Positions 1 through 7,606 of a stretch of DNA of 64,000 bases are shown piece by piece. Source of the DNA: Rhodococcus opacus B4. Its GTDB lineage: Bacteria; Actinomycetota; Actinomycetes; Mycobacteriales; Mycobacteriaceae. Position numbers and translations under genes: made by a program. A model generated the notes under the pieces. It was not told the DNA's origin. It saw nothing but the letters and a program-made list of their open reading frames with translations, and did no database searches. The stretch covers positions 6,696,001 to 6,760,000 of the forward strand of contig NC_012522.1 in NCBI RefSeq assembly GCF_000010805.1, read 5' to 3'. How positions within the stretch are numbered: the first letter of the stretch is position 1; each line of letters opens with the position of its first letter.

Positions 1-1
1 G

Positions 2-247
2 CCGGTGACCGGACTGGAGAACGTCGAGGGCGTGTACGACGTGCGGGTCGACGGGCTGCACACCCGATGCGAGGTGGACACCAGTGCGATCGAGGGCGTG
101 CTGCGACACCTGCTGTCGTACGGGATCGCCTCGCTCACCTCGACGCCTCCGACGTTGGAAGAGCTGTTCCTGCGCCACTACGGCGACGAACTGGCCCGCG
201 AGGGCGAGAACCACCGTCGGGCCGAGTCCGGGACGCGGGCACGATGA
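2..247 (+). CDS. ABC exporter ATP-binding protein, C-terminal end (partial)
   Basis: Only the last 81 codons are present; the gene starts upstream of the window. The tail LTSTPPTLEELFLRHY is typical of the C-terminus of drug/polyketide-exporter ATPases of the ABC-2 type, after the nucleotide-binding motifs, which lie outside the window. The TGA stop overlaps the ATG of the permease gene by four bases (ATGA), so the two genes are translationally coupled and should form one exporter. The substrate cannot be inferred. Confidence 0.8.
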   Translation, partial: PVTGLENVEGVYDVRVDGLHTRCEVDTSAIEGVLRHLLSYGIASLTSTPPTLEELFLRHYGDELAREGENHRRAESGTRAR

Positions 248-1908
248 GCACGGCGACGGCGCCGGCGACCACCGGGCGCGGCCGGTACGCGGGCACCCCA
301 CGACTCGTGCGGCTGGCTTTGCGCCGCGACCGTGTTCAGCTGCCGGTGTGGTTGCTCGCTCTCGCTGCGCTGCAGGCATTCTCGGCGTCGAGTGTGCTCG
401 GCCTGTATCCTACGGAGCCCGACCTGCGCAGCTTCGCGATGGCCACCGCGGCGTCGCCGGTCGCGCTGGCCACCAACGGTCTGGTGTCGGGGTACAGCGC
501 CGGCGCGGTGCTCGCCTGTCAGATCGTCATGCCGATGTCGCTGGCGGCCTGCCTGATGACCACCCTACTGGTGGTGCGGCACACCCGCCAGAACGAGGAG
601 ACCGGCCGCGCCGAACTCGTCGAGGCCGCCGTCGTCGGCCGGAAGGCGCTGCTCACCGCCGCGCTGGTGGTCGCGGTCGGAGCCAACCTGGTCCTGGCGC
701 TGCTCAACGTGGTCGTGCTGATGGCGGCGGGGCTGCCACTGGACGGGTCGGTGGCGCTCGGCGCGGCGGTCGCGGGCGCCGGTATCGCGTTCGCGGCGAT
801 CGCCGCGGTGACGGCGCAGGTGACGGACAGTGCCCGCACCGCCAACGGGCTGGCCGGTGCCGCGCTCGGGGTGGCCTTCCTGCTGCGTGCGGTGGGGGAC
901 ATGACGGGGACGGTGACGGAGAACGGCACGCGGGTGATCAGTGGCTGGCCGACCTGGGTGTCGCCGATCGGCTGGGCCGAGCAGGTCCGCCCCTACGACG
1001 ACAACGCCTGGTGGGTGCTGACGCTGCCGGTCGTGTTCGCACTCGTGGTCGGCTCGGTCGGCTTCGCCCTCACCGAGCACCGGGACGTCGGCTCGGGGCT
1101 CGTGCCGACCCGCCCGGGCCCCGCCCGCGCGTCCCGCTCGCTGCCGACGGCGGTCGGGTCGGCGTGGCGGATGCAACGGACGATCCTGTTCTGGTGGGCG
1201 TTCGGGATCGCGGTCCTCGCCGTGGTGTACGGCGCGATCGCAGACCAGATCGACGACTTCCTCGGCGAGGGTCAGCAGGTCGCCGACATGATGGAACAGC
1301 TCGGTGGCGGCACGACCGACATGGTCGACGCTTACTTCGCCGCCATCTTCGGCATGATGGCGATCGCGGTCGCCGGCTACGCAGTGCAGGCGCTGCTGCG
1401 GATGCGCGGCGAGGAGTCGGCGGGGCGACTCGAACCGGTTCTCGCGACGGCGGTCTCGCGTCCGCGGTGGATGCTGGCGCACGTCGGCCTGGTCACGGTG
1501 GGCATCGTCGTCCTGCAGGCGCTGACCGGGGCGGCGACCGGCCTCGCGTACGGTCTGGTGACCGAGGATGTGCCGGGGAAGGTCGTGAATCTCACCGGGG
1601 CCGCACTCGTCTTCGTGCCCGCGATCCTGGTCGTCGCCGCAGTGGTGGTGCTGGCGTTCGGCGCCGTCCCGGCCTGGTCGGCCGGGCTGTCCTGGGGCGT
1701 GCTCGCGCTCTGCCTGATCTTCGGATTCCTCGGATCGCTGCTCGGGCTGCCGCAGGCGGTCCGCGATCTGTCACCGTTCACCCACGTCCCCGCCCTGCCC
1801 GCCGCGGAAGTCACGGCCGCTCCGCTGGTCTGGCTCGCGGCGATTGCCGCCGTCGTGGGTGCTGCCGGAGTAGTGCTGTTCCGGCGTCGGGACCTCACGA
1901 ATTCGTAG
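244..1908 (+). CDS. ABC-2 type exporter permease (polyketide/antibiotic exporter-like)
   Basis: A 554-residue membrane protein. It starts at the ATG inside the ATGA overlap with the ATPase gene; longer in-frame extensions lie inside that gene and are not credible. After a short basic N-terminus it has two similar halves of about six hydrophobic segments, separated near residues 285-310 by a hydrophilic stretch. A large extracytoplasmic loop lies around residues 335-365. This two-half permease partnered by one ATPase is the usual form of the actinobacterial tetronasin/polyketide exporter family. Family membership is clear. The transported compound is unknown and nothing adjacent points to one. 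Confidence 0.85.
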   Translation: MSTATAPATTGRGRYAGTPRLVRLALRRDRVQLPVWLLALAALQAFSASSVLGLYPTEPDLRSFAMATAASPVALATNGLVSGYSAGAVLACQIVMPMSLAACLMTTLLVVRHTRQNEETGRAELVEAAVVGRKALLTAALVVAVGANLVLALLNVVVLMAAGLPLDGSVALGAAVAGAGIAFAAIAAVTAQVTDSARTANGLAGAALGVAFLLRAVGDMTGTVTENGTRVISGWPTWVSPIGWAEQVRPYDDNAWWVLTLPVVFALVVGSVGFALTEHRDVGSGLVPTRPGPARASRSLPTAVGSAWRMQRTILFWWAFGIAVLAVVYGAIADQIDDFLGEGQQVADMMEQLGGGTTDMVDAYFAAIFGMMAIAVAGYAVQALLRMRGEESAGRLEPVLATAVSRPRWMLAHVGLVTVGIVVLQALTGAATGLAYGLVTEDVPGKVVNLTGAALVFVPAILVVAAVVVLAFGAVPAWSAGLSWGVLALCLIFGFLGSLLGLPQAVRDLSPFTHVPALPAAEVTAAPLVWLAAIAAVVGAAGVVLFRRRDLTNS

Positions 1909-1941
1909 CGGTGCCGTGGGAGACCACACACTGTGCTGCAC

Positions 1942-2345
1942 TCATGCCTCAATTCTCGCGTGGAGACCGGTCGCGAGGTGGTCGACGAGTTCGCGGATGC
2001 GGCGAGGGACGGGGGCAGTGGCCGAGTACAGCGCGTGGACGTCCGCGGCGGGGGTGGGGATGTCGGGTAGCACCTGTACGAGGGTGCCGTCCCGAAGTAG
2101 TGGGGCGACGTGCCAGATCGAGCGCATGATCACGCCGTGGCCGTCTACGCACCACTGGGTCGCCGCGTCGCCGTCGTTGCACAGCAGGTTCCCGGATACC
2201 CGGATCGCGGTCTCGTCGTGCTCGGCGCCGAACCGCCACAGTGCGTAGTCGCCTTCGTTCTCGCGGATCACGATGCAGTTGTGGTGTTCGAGATCTTTCG
2301 GTTCGGCCGGGATGCCGCGGCGTTCGAGGTAGGCGTGTCCGCGAC
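1942..2345 (-). pseudogene. truncated LysR-family regulator, C-terminal effector domain only
   Basis: In the minus frame ending at 1942 the text reads as the second half of a LysR substrate-binding domain: AYLERRGIPAEPKDLEHHNC, then IRENEGDYALWRFG, ending in a helix typical of the LysR C-terminus. The match stops at about 2345. Beyond that the DNA makes sense on the other strand as a dehydrogenase remnant. The helix-turn-helix and about half of the effector domain are missing, so this cannot be a working regulator. A GTG at 2271 could nominally start a 109-residue ORF, but it falls inside the domain. Confidence 0.75.
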
Positions 2346-2366
2346 GGCCGCTGGCCCCGCCACGCC

Positions 2367-2654
2367 GGCCGCGAACTGCGCGGCTCCACCCTCGGCATCA
2401 TCGGCTACGGACCCAGCGGACGCGCCGTCGCACACCTCACCCGCGCCTTCGGCATGTCGGTGACCGTGCACACCGCACACCCCACCGACAGCTGACTGCG
2501 CGAGTTCGGCAACGTACTGATCACCTCGCACCTGGCCGGGCAGACCACCGAAGCCCGCACCCGTGCGGGCTTGGCCGCCGCGCAGGCCGTGATCGACGTT
2601 CTCGCCGGGCGCGAACCGGCGCACCCGGTCGATCAGGAGACGGTAGGACGATGA
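2367..2654 (+). pseudogene. internally deleted D-2-hydroxyacid dehydrogenase remnant
   Basis: The plus frame reads GRELRGSTLGIIGYGPSGRA, the Rossmann NAD-binding loop (GxGxxG-like) of PdxB/SerA-type dehydrogenases, and continues to HTAHPTDS before a TGA at 2493-2495. The same frame then resumes with FGNVLITSHLAGQTTEARTR, the C-terminal part of the family. The segment between, with the catalytic Arg and Glu region, is deleted, and the N-terminal domain is also absent. Its 3' end overlaps the next ATG by four bases, so it was probably once part of an operon. Confidence 0.75.
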
Positions 2655-2704
2655 CCGACGAACTCATCACGGCCGCCCGCAGGGCCGAAGCGGAGATCGC
2701 CTGA
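2651..2704 (+). pseudogene. 17-codon stump of an unidentified gene
   Basis: The ATG lies in an ATGA overlap with the dehydrogenase remnant, the normal geometry for a downstream operon gene. The frame stops after MTDELITAARRAEAEIA. Protein-like scraps continue in shifted frames (for example ETFDDVDTL near 2740 and PFVIECTAADNADTV near 2770-2810). This suggests a frameshifted, decayed gene. I do not recognise the family. Confidence 0.4.
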
Positions 2705-2912
2705 ACCTGGTTGCTGGTCAACGCAACCCGAGCCGAAACCTTCGACGACGTCGACACCCTGAAGGGCCTTTCGTCATCGAATGCACCGCTGCCGACAACG
2801 CCGACACCGTTTGAACAACTCATCACCCACGGCCCTCTTCGTCATCCACGGACGCGTGCCCGCCCACAGGATTATCGAATGGACGCCTGTGTGTCCCACG
2901 ACCCTCAGCCTA
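2655..2912. other. decayed intergenic stretch, no intact gene
   Basis: No reading frame here has a credible start and domain. Fragments of former coding sequence appear in changing frames, for example VIHGRVPAHRIIEW near 2830-2870. Together with the truncated LysR and dehydrogenase remnants this looks like the scar of one or more deletions next to the nuclease gene. Confidence 0.5.
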
Positions 2913-2956
2913 TTGCCTGGTGAAGGCTTCACTGCTAGAATCGAACAAAGATTCGA
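2913..2956 (+). promoter_or_regulatory. promoter with LexA-like SOS box ahead of the HNH nuclease gene
   Basis: A -35-like TTGCCT (2913-2918) and a -10-like TAGAAT (2935-2940) are 16 bases apart. Directly after the -10, at 2941-2956, is TCGAAC-AAAG-ATTCGA. The actinobacterial/mycobacterial LexA box is TCGAAC-N4-GTTCGA, so this site differs at one base. Its position would let LexA block transcription of the gene at 2979. DUF222/HNH (13E12-type) genes are known SOS targets in mycobacteria. Confidence 0.65.
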
Positions 2957-2978
2957 ATAGCCTTGGGGGAGGTTGGTT

Positions 2979-4301
2979 GTGGGGGACGTGGTGGCACCGG
3001 ATCTGGAGGAGTTGCGGGCGTTCACGGCGCGGCTGCGGGTGGTTTCCGCTGACGGAGACGCGGCGCTGGGGATCGACCTGCTCGATGCCATCGAGGCGTT
3101 GAAGTCGGTCGGGTGTGCGGCGCAGGCGGTGATCACCGACGACGTCTCGACGAGTATCCGCGCCGACCGGAGGGCTCGTGGGTTGCCCCAGGCGGAGTGG
3201 GGGCGGGGGATCGCGTCGCAGATCGGGTTGGCGCGCAGGGAGTCTCCGAATCGTGGTGGCCGGCATCTGGGGTTCGCGCGGGCGGTGGTGCACGAGATGC
3301 CGCACACGTTGGCGTTGTTGCGGTCGGGTCGGTTGAACGAATGGCGGGCCACGCTGCTCGTGCGGGAGACGGCCTGTCTGTCGGCGCATGACCGGGGAAT
3401 CGTGGATCGGCGGTTGTGTTCGGACCCCGACATTCTCGACGGCGTGGGTGACCGCGGTGTGGTCGCGAAGGCGAAGGCCCTGGCGGTGGAACTCGATGCC
3501 GCGGCGGTGGTGGCGCGGCATCGTAAGGCGGTGTCGGAGCGGCGGGTGACGACGCGGCCGGCACCGGATGCGATGGCGTACCTGAGTGTGCTGATGCCGA
3601 TGGAGCAGGCGGTCTGCGTGCAGGCCACGTTGGGGCGGGACGCGGACAGCCTGATCGCGACCGGGGACGGTGGCGGCCGGACCCGGAACCAGCTCATGGC
3701 GGACTTGTTGTTCGAGCGTGGCACCGGGGTGTCGGTGGCGAGTGGTGTGCCGGTGGCGGTGGATCTGGTGATTTCCGACGAGACGTTGCTGGCGGGTGAG
3801 GGCGAGGCGGCGGACCTGCAGGGGTTCGGTCCGGTGCCGGCGTCGATTGCGCGGCGGTTGGTGGCGGACGCCCTCGATGGTGACACGGAGGTGACGTTGC
3901 GAAACGTCTATGCCTGCCCGGTGTCGGGGGCGTTGACGGCGATGGAATCGCAGGCCCGCACGTTCCCGAGGAGCCTGAGGAAGTTGATCGATCTGCGGGA
4001 CCGCACATGCCGGACGCCGTGGTGTGATGCGCCGATCCGGCATCACGATCACATCCGCTCGCGCCGCAACAAGGGTGTCACCAGGGCACACAATGGGGCG
4101 GGTTTGTGCGCGGCGTGCAATTACGCGAAGGAGGGTGACGGGTGGGCCGCTCGTCCGGTGTGTCGGCCCGGTCGCCGGCATCTCCTCGATCTGCGGGCTC
4201 CGACCGGGCATCATTACCGGTCGACGGCGCCCCGGCTGCCGTCCGCGGCGCGGAGGTCGGAAATCGAGGCGATCCTCATCGCACACCTCCGCGCGTCATG
4301 A
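2979..4301 (+). CDS. DUF222 / HNH endonuclease domain protein (13E12 repeat family)
   Basis: A 440-residue protein. The N-terminal two-thirds is the DUF222 domain (RADRRARGLPQ, then a long helical stretch). The C-terminal end carries an HNH nuclease core: C349, HHDH (355-358), the N of AHNGAG, and CAAC just before NYAKEGDGW. I chose GTG 2979, six bases after the purine-rich GGGGGAGG (2965-2972). TTG 2973 is in frame but touches that site. The gene ends five bases before mftM, which converges on it. These proteins are multicopy and often mobile-like in mycobacteria and relatives. Their cellular role is not settled, though an SOS-box promoter links this one to DNA damage. No transposase or terminal repeats are visible. 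Confidence 0.85.
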   Translation: MGDVVAPDLEELRAFTARLRVVSADGDAALGIDLLDAIEALKSVGCAAQAVITDDVSTSIRADRRARGLPQAEWGRGIASQIGLARRESPNRGGRHLGFARAVVHEMPHTLALLRSGRLNEWRATLLVRETACLSAHDRGIVDRRLCSDPDILDGVGDRGVVAKAKALAVELDAAAVVARHRKAVSERRVTTRPAPDAMAYLSVLMPMEQAVCVQATLGRDADSLIATGDGGGRTRNQLMADLLFERGTGVSVASGVPVAVDLVISDETLLAGEGEAADLQGFGPVPASIARRLVADALDGDTEVTLRNVYACPVSGALTAMESQARTFPRSLRKLIDLRDRTCRTPWCDAPIRHHDHIRSRRNKGVTRAHNGAGLCAACNYAKEGDGWAARPVCRPGRRHLLDLRAPTGHHYRSTAPRLPSAARRSEIEAILIAHLRAS

Positions 4302-4306
4302 GGGGT

Positions 4307-5131
4307 TCAGCAGTCGATGACGAGCCAACCGCCGTGGTGCTCGAACACCTCGAAGGGGCGTCCCGTCGATTCGCCGAGTCTGGTGAGTGCCGGGGTGTCG
4401 AAGGTGCGGATGTGTCCGTGGCAGGCCGTTGCCTCGTCCTCGTAGGGGACGGCGACGACAACGCGTTCGCGGGCGATGCGGAGGGCCTCGGATATCACTG
4501 TGGCCCCGATGTTTTCGTCGACGTGTTCGAGGAGGTGGATGGCGGTGACGGTGTCTGCGCTGTCGTCGGGGACCGGGACGTGCGCGGCGTCGCACACGAG
4601 CGTGCGCAGGTCGAGTCCGAGTTCCGGCGCCACCGCGTCGAGGAGGGTCATGGTGCCGGGGAGGATGTCGGTTGCCGTGACGGTGCGCCCTGCGCGGGCG
4701 AGTCTCAACGGGAGGAAGCCGAAGCACGACCCGAGGTCGAGGACGGAACCGCGGACCAGTTGTTCCGCCTTCTCGTGGATCGGCGCGAAGTCGGCGGTGC
4801 CGTCGAGCAGTTCGCCGAGGGAGTTGCGGTAGTAGACCGTCCACGCCTCGAGCGCACCGTCGACAGTGGAGCGCACCAGTCCGACCATGGTCGATTCGAA
4901 CTCGCCCTGACCGAAGTCGGCGTCCTCGATGGACGCGGTGACCGAGGCGACGAGTCTCTCGCTCAGATCCTCGGGTGTCAGGGCGTGCGTGACCCGTAAC
5001 CGGTCGCCGTCGCGGGTGAGGGTGAGCGGCCCGTCCGCGATCCGCTCTACCGTGACGTGACCGTGTGACCACAGCCCGGGTTCGCACGGAGCGAGAGAGT
5101 CGAAGGCTTGTGTGTCGAGGGTGGAAGTCAT
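4307..5131 (-). CDS. mftM: mycofactocin oligosaccharide methyltransferase
   Basis: A 274-residue SAM-dependent methyltransferase. SAM motif I is VLDLGSCFG (about 130-138), followed by the acidic loop ATDILPG and the post-motif LLEHVDE. In mycobacteria the enzyme beside mftR methylates the glucose chain that MftF adds to mycofactocin, and position and sequence fit that role. I chose ATG 5131, giving MTSTLDTQAF with an AAGG-type site upstream. TTG 5140 is in frame but has no spaced ribosome site. It lies behind mftR on the same strand with a 39-base gap, so the two are probably co-transcribed away from mftA. Confidence 0.8.
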   Translation of the reverse strand: MTSTLDTQAFDSLAPCEPGLWSHGHVTVERIADGPLTLTRDGDRLRVTHALTPEDLSERLVASVTASIEDADFGQGEFESTMVGLVRSTVDGALEAWTVYYRNSLGELLDGTADFAPIHEKAEQLVRGSVLDLGSCFGFLPLRLARAGRTVTATDILPGTMTLLDAVAPELGLDLRTLVCDAAHVPVPDDSADTVTAIHLLEHVDENIGATVISEALRIARERVVVAVPYEDEATACHGHIRTFDTPALTRLGESTGRPFEVFEHHGGWLVIDC

Positions 5132-5170
5132 TCGAAGCAACCTTGCCGAGAGGTGATGGCGGGAGGGGGA

Positions 5171-5788
5171 TCAGGTGTCCGGCTCGCCGAGGGAACTCAG
5201 ACCATCGTAGAGCGATTGCATTCCGCTGGCGAGTAGTTCGTTGAGTTCGAGCGAATCGTCGTCGAGCCACTGCTCGTACGCCGACATTGCAACGCCGAGT
5301 AGGAGATAGCCGACGGTCCGCGGAACGTGGTCGGTCGGTGAGACTCCCAACCGGCCGGCGACGTACTCGGCGATGACATTGCGCCACCCTTCGTACATCA
5401 CCACCGAATACGCCTGCAGGGCGGGCACTCGCAGGATCAGCCCCATGCGTTTGCGGTGGTTGGCTTCCTCGCTCTCGGGAAACGCGTTGAACTGCAGGAG
5501 TGCTGCGGTGAGTCCGTCGACGATCGGGATGTCGCCGGGTTGCGCGGCGAGTTGGGCGCGCATTTCGGCGAGGTGGGCGTCGAAGTCGCCCCACGGGATC
5601 GCGTTCTTGGACGGGAAGTAGCGGAACAGGGTGCGGCGGGCGATGCCGGACGCTTCGGCGACTTCGTCGACGCTGGTGGCGTCGAACCCCTGTTCCGTGA
5701 ACAACTCGATCCCGACGGTACTGATCCGATCCTGCGTCGTGGACGGGCGTCGCCCTATCCGACTGGATGGTTTTCGCCGACTTCTCAA
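5171..5788 (-). CDS. mftR: TetR-family repressor of the mycofactocin locus
   Basis: A 205-residue TetR regulator. The N-terminal helix-turn-helix covers about residues 38-60 (SVDEVAEASGIARRTLFRYF) and the ligand-binding C-terminal half has the usual all-helical composition. TTG 5788 is the likely start because GGGAGGG precedes it by eight bases in the minus direction. It is divergent from mftA across a 133-bp intergenic region. MftR of mycobacteria binds this region and is released by long-chain acyl-CoAs. That ligand is family knowledge and is not visible here. Confidence 0.85.
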   Translation of the reverse strand: MRSRRKPSSRIGRRPSTTQDRISTVGIELFTEQGFDATSVDEVAEASGIARRTLFRYFPSKNAIPWGDFDAHLAEMRAQLAAQPGDIPIVDGLTAALLQFNAFPESEEANHRKRMGLILRVPALQAYSVVMYEGWRNVIAEYVAGRLGVSPTDHVPRTVGYLLLGVAMSAYEQWLDDDSLELNELLASGMQSLYDGLSSLGEPDT

Positions 5789-5827
5789 CTTTCGTGCCCT
5801 CCCGAGCTGTCATTCTGCACTCGATGC

Positions 5828-5858
5828 CATTACAGTGGTGAGGCGAGTCACAGGAATG
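5828..5858. promoter_or_regulatory. candidate MftR operator in the mftR-mftA intergenic region
   Basis: An interrupted inverted repeat, CATTACAGTG (5828-5837) and CACAGGAATG (5849-5858), matches at 8 of 10 positions with an 11-base spacer. It is the only clear dyad between the divergent mftR and mftA genes. A weak -10-like TATGAC (5865-5870) lies just downstream toward mftA. Assignment to MftR is inference from position. Confidence 0.4.
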
Positions 5859-5921
5859 GTCGTCTATGACGGGGAACATCCCTCCGGCTCGCGCCGTATC
5901 ACCGAACAGTAGGAGGAAATC

Positions 5922-6017
5922 ATGTCGGATCGCGACAACAACGTGCTGGAAAACGACTTGGTCGAGGAATCCCTGGTGGAAGAGGTCTCGATCGACGGCA
6001 TGTGCGGCGTGTACTGA
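5922..6017 (+). CDS. mftA: mycofactocin precursor peptide
   Basis: A 31-residue peptide read directly from the sequence: MSDRDNNVLENDLV, an acidic leader, then the conserved C-terminus IDGMCGVY. The last two residues, Val-Tyr, are the substrate. MftC decarboxylates and cross-links them, MftE releases them, and they become the redox core of mycofactocin. A strong ribosome site AGGAGG at 5911-5916 precedes the ATG by five bases. The stop TGA (6015-6017) is followed two bases later by the mftB ATG. The length is normal for MftA. Confidence 0.93.
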   Translation: MSDRDNNVLENDLVEESLVEEVSIDGMCGVY

Positions 6018-6019
6018 TC

Positions 6020-6322
6020 ATGTCCGCTCCAGCATCTGCTTCAGTGACCGGCAAGGCCGGTATCGATCTCGATGTGGGCTGGAAGCTTCATCCGCAGGTG
6101 GCGCTGCGTCCCGAACCTTTCGGGGCGCTGCTCTACCACTTCGGGACGCGCAAGCTGTCGTTCCTGAAGAACCGCACGATCGTCGCGGTGGTCGAATCGC
6201 TTCCCTCGCACGCCGACGCCCGGTCCGCACTGCGGGCGCAGGGTATCGGGGACGACACTGCCGCGCAGTACGCGCGAGCGCTCGGCACGTTGGCCGAGTC
6301 GCACATGATCGTCCCCGCCTGA
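6020..6322 (+). CDS. mftB: mycofactocin peptide chaperone (RRE protein)
   Basis: A 100-residue PqqD-like protein that binds the leader of MftA and presents it to the radical SAM enzyme MftC. The central stretch VALRPEPFGALLYHF and the following KLSFLKN match the winged-helix RRE fold of this family. ATG 6020 was chosen because it sits two bases after the mftA stop, which suggests translational coupling. The in-frame codons upstream lie inside mftA. Confidence 0.9.
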   Translation: MSAPASASVTGKAGIDLDVGWKLHPQVALRPEPFGALLYHFGTRKLSFLKNRTIVAVVESLPSHADARSALRAQGIGDDTAAQYARALGTLAESHMIVPA

Positions 6323-6358
6323 CCAGCTCACTTCGCCCCGTACCAGAGGACACAGCCC

Positions 6359-7576
6359 ATGACCTCCATGCTCGAAAGGCCTGCCGCCCCGGTAGGCCGC
6401 CTCGTCGACCAGTTCGAACTCGGTCTCGACGCCCCGATCTGCCTGACCTGGGAGTTGACCTACGCGTGCAACCTGTCGTGTGTGCACTGTCTGTCCTCGT
6501 CGGGCCGGCGTGACCCACGGGAGCTGAGCACCGAGCAGTGCAAGTCGATCATCGACGAACTGCAGCGCATGCAGGTGTTCTACGTGAACATCGGTGGCGG
6601 GGAGCCCACGGTTCGTTCGGACTTCTGGGAGCTGGTCGACTACGCGACCGCCCACCAGGTCGGGGTGAAGTTCTCCACGAACGGGGTGAAGATCGACAAG
6701 AAGGTCGCCGCCCGGCTCGCGGCCAGCGACTACGTCGACGTGCAGATCTCCCTCGACGGTGCGACGGCCGAGGTCAACGACGCCGTCCGTGGTCCGGGGT
6801 CGTTCGCGATGGCCGTGCGGGCCCTCGAGAATCTGTCCGAGGCGGGTTTCAAGGACGCCAAGATCTCCGTGGTGGTCACCCGGCACAACGTGTCCCAGCT
6901 CGACGACTTCAAGGCGCTGGCCGACAAGTACGGTGCCACCCTGCGCATCACCCGGCTGCGACCGTCCGGGCGCGGCGCGGACGTGTGGGACGAACTGCAT
7001 CCGACGCAGGCGCAGCAGCGCGAGCTGTACAACTGGCTGGTCGCCAACGGCGAGGGCGTGCTCACCGGCGACTCCTTCTTCCACCTGTCCGCCTACGGCG
7101 ACGCGTTGCCCGGCCTGAACCTGTGCGGCGCTGGACGCGTGGTGTGCCTGATCGACCCGATCGGCGACGTCTACGCGTGCCCGTTCGCGATCCACGACCA
7201 ATTCCTTGCCGGAAACATCGTGGCGGACGGCGGTTTCCAGCAGGTGTGGCAGACGTCGGAGCTGTTTCAGGAGCTGCGGTCCCCGCAGACCGGCGGTGCG
7301 TGCAGCAAGTGCAACCATTACGACTCCTGCCGCGGCGGGTGCATGGCCGCGAAGTTCTTCACCGGCCTGCCGATGGACGGCCCGGACCCCGAATGTGTGA
7401 TCGGCAACGGCGAACTGGCGTTGGCTGCCGCGGGGGAGATCCCCAAATCCAGTGTCGACCACTCCCGCACCGGCCAGCGCCGGACTCCGCGGGCGCCGGT
7501 TCCGTTGACGCTGATGGTGCGTCCGCCGGCAAAGATTTGTGACGAGAACCCGCTTGCGGGCATGGACCAGACGTAA
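6359..7576 (+). CDS. mftC: mycofactocin radical SAM maturase
   Basis: A 405-residue radical SAM/SPASM enzyme. The SAM-cluster motif is C37-x3-C41-x2-C44 (CNLSCVHC), followed by GGGEPTVR. The SPASM cysteines near the C-terminus are C315, C318, C324, C328 and C346 (CSKC, YDSCRGGC, PECV). MftC decarboxylates the C-terminal Tyr of MftA and then forms the Val-Tyr cross-link. The ATG follows AGAGGA (6345-6350) by eight bases. Length and cysteine spacing are those of an intact enzyme. Confidence 0.95.
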   Translation: MTSMLERPAAPVGRLVDQFELGLDAPICLTWELTYACNLSCVHCLSSSGRRDPRELSTEQCKSIIDELQRMQVFYVNIGGGEPTVRSDFWELVDYATAHQVGVKFSTNGVKIDKKVAARLAASDYVDVQISLDGATAEVNDAVRGPGSFAMAVRALENLSEAGFKDAKISVVVTRHNVSQLDDFKALADKYGATLRITRLRPSGRGADVWDELHPTQAQQRELYNWLVANGEGVLTGDSFFHLSAYGDALPGLNLCGAGRVVCLIDPIGDVYACPFAIHDQFLAGNIVADGGFQQVWQTSELFQELRSPQTGGACSKCNHYDSCRGGCMAAKFFTGLPMDGPDPECVIGNGELALAAAGEIPKSSVDHSRTGQRRTPRAPVPLTLMVRPPAKICDENPLAGMDQT

Positions 7577-7606
7577 CGACGTCTGCCGGGTACGAGAGGT
7601 ATTTCC

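Noticed and set aside
2979..4301. HNH gene as part of an insertion element
   Set aside because: No terminal inverted repeats, target duplication or transposase are visible around it. DUF222/HNH genes are scattered in these genomes without such marks.
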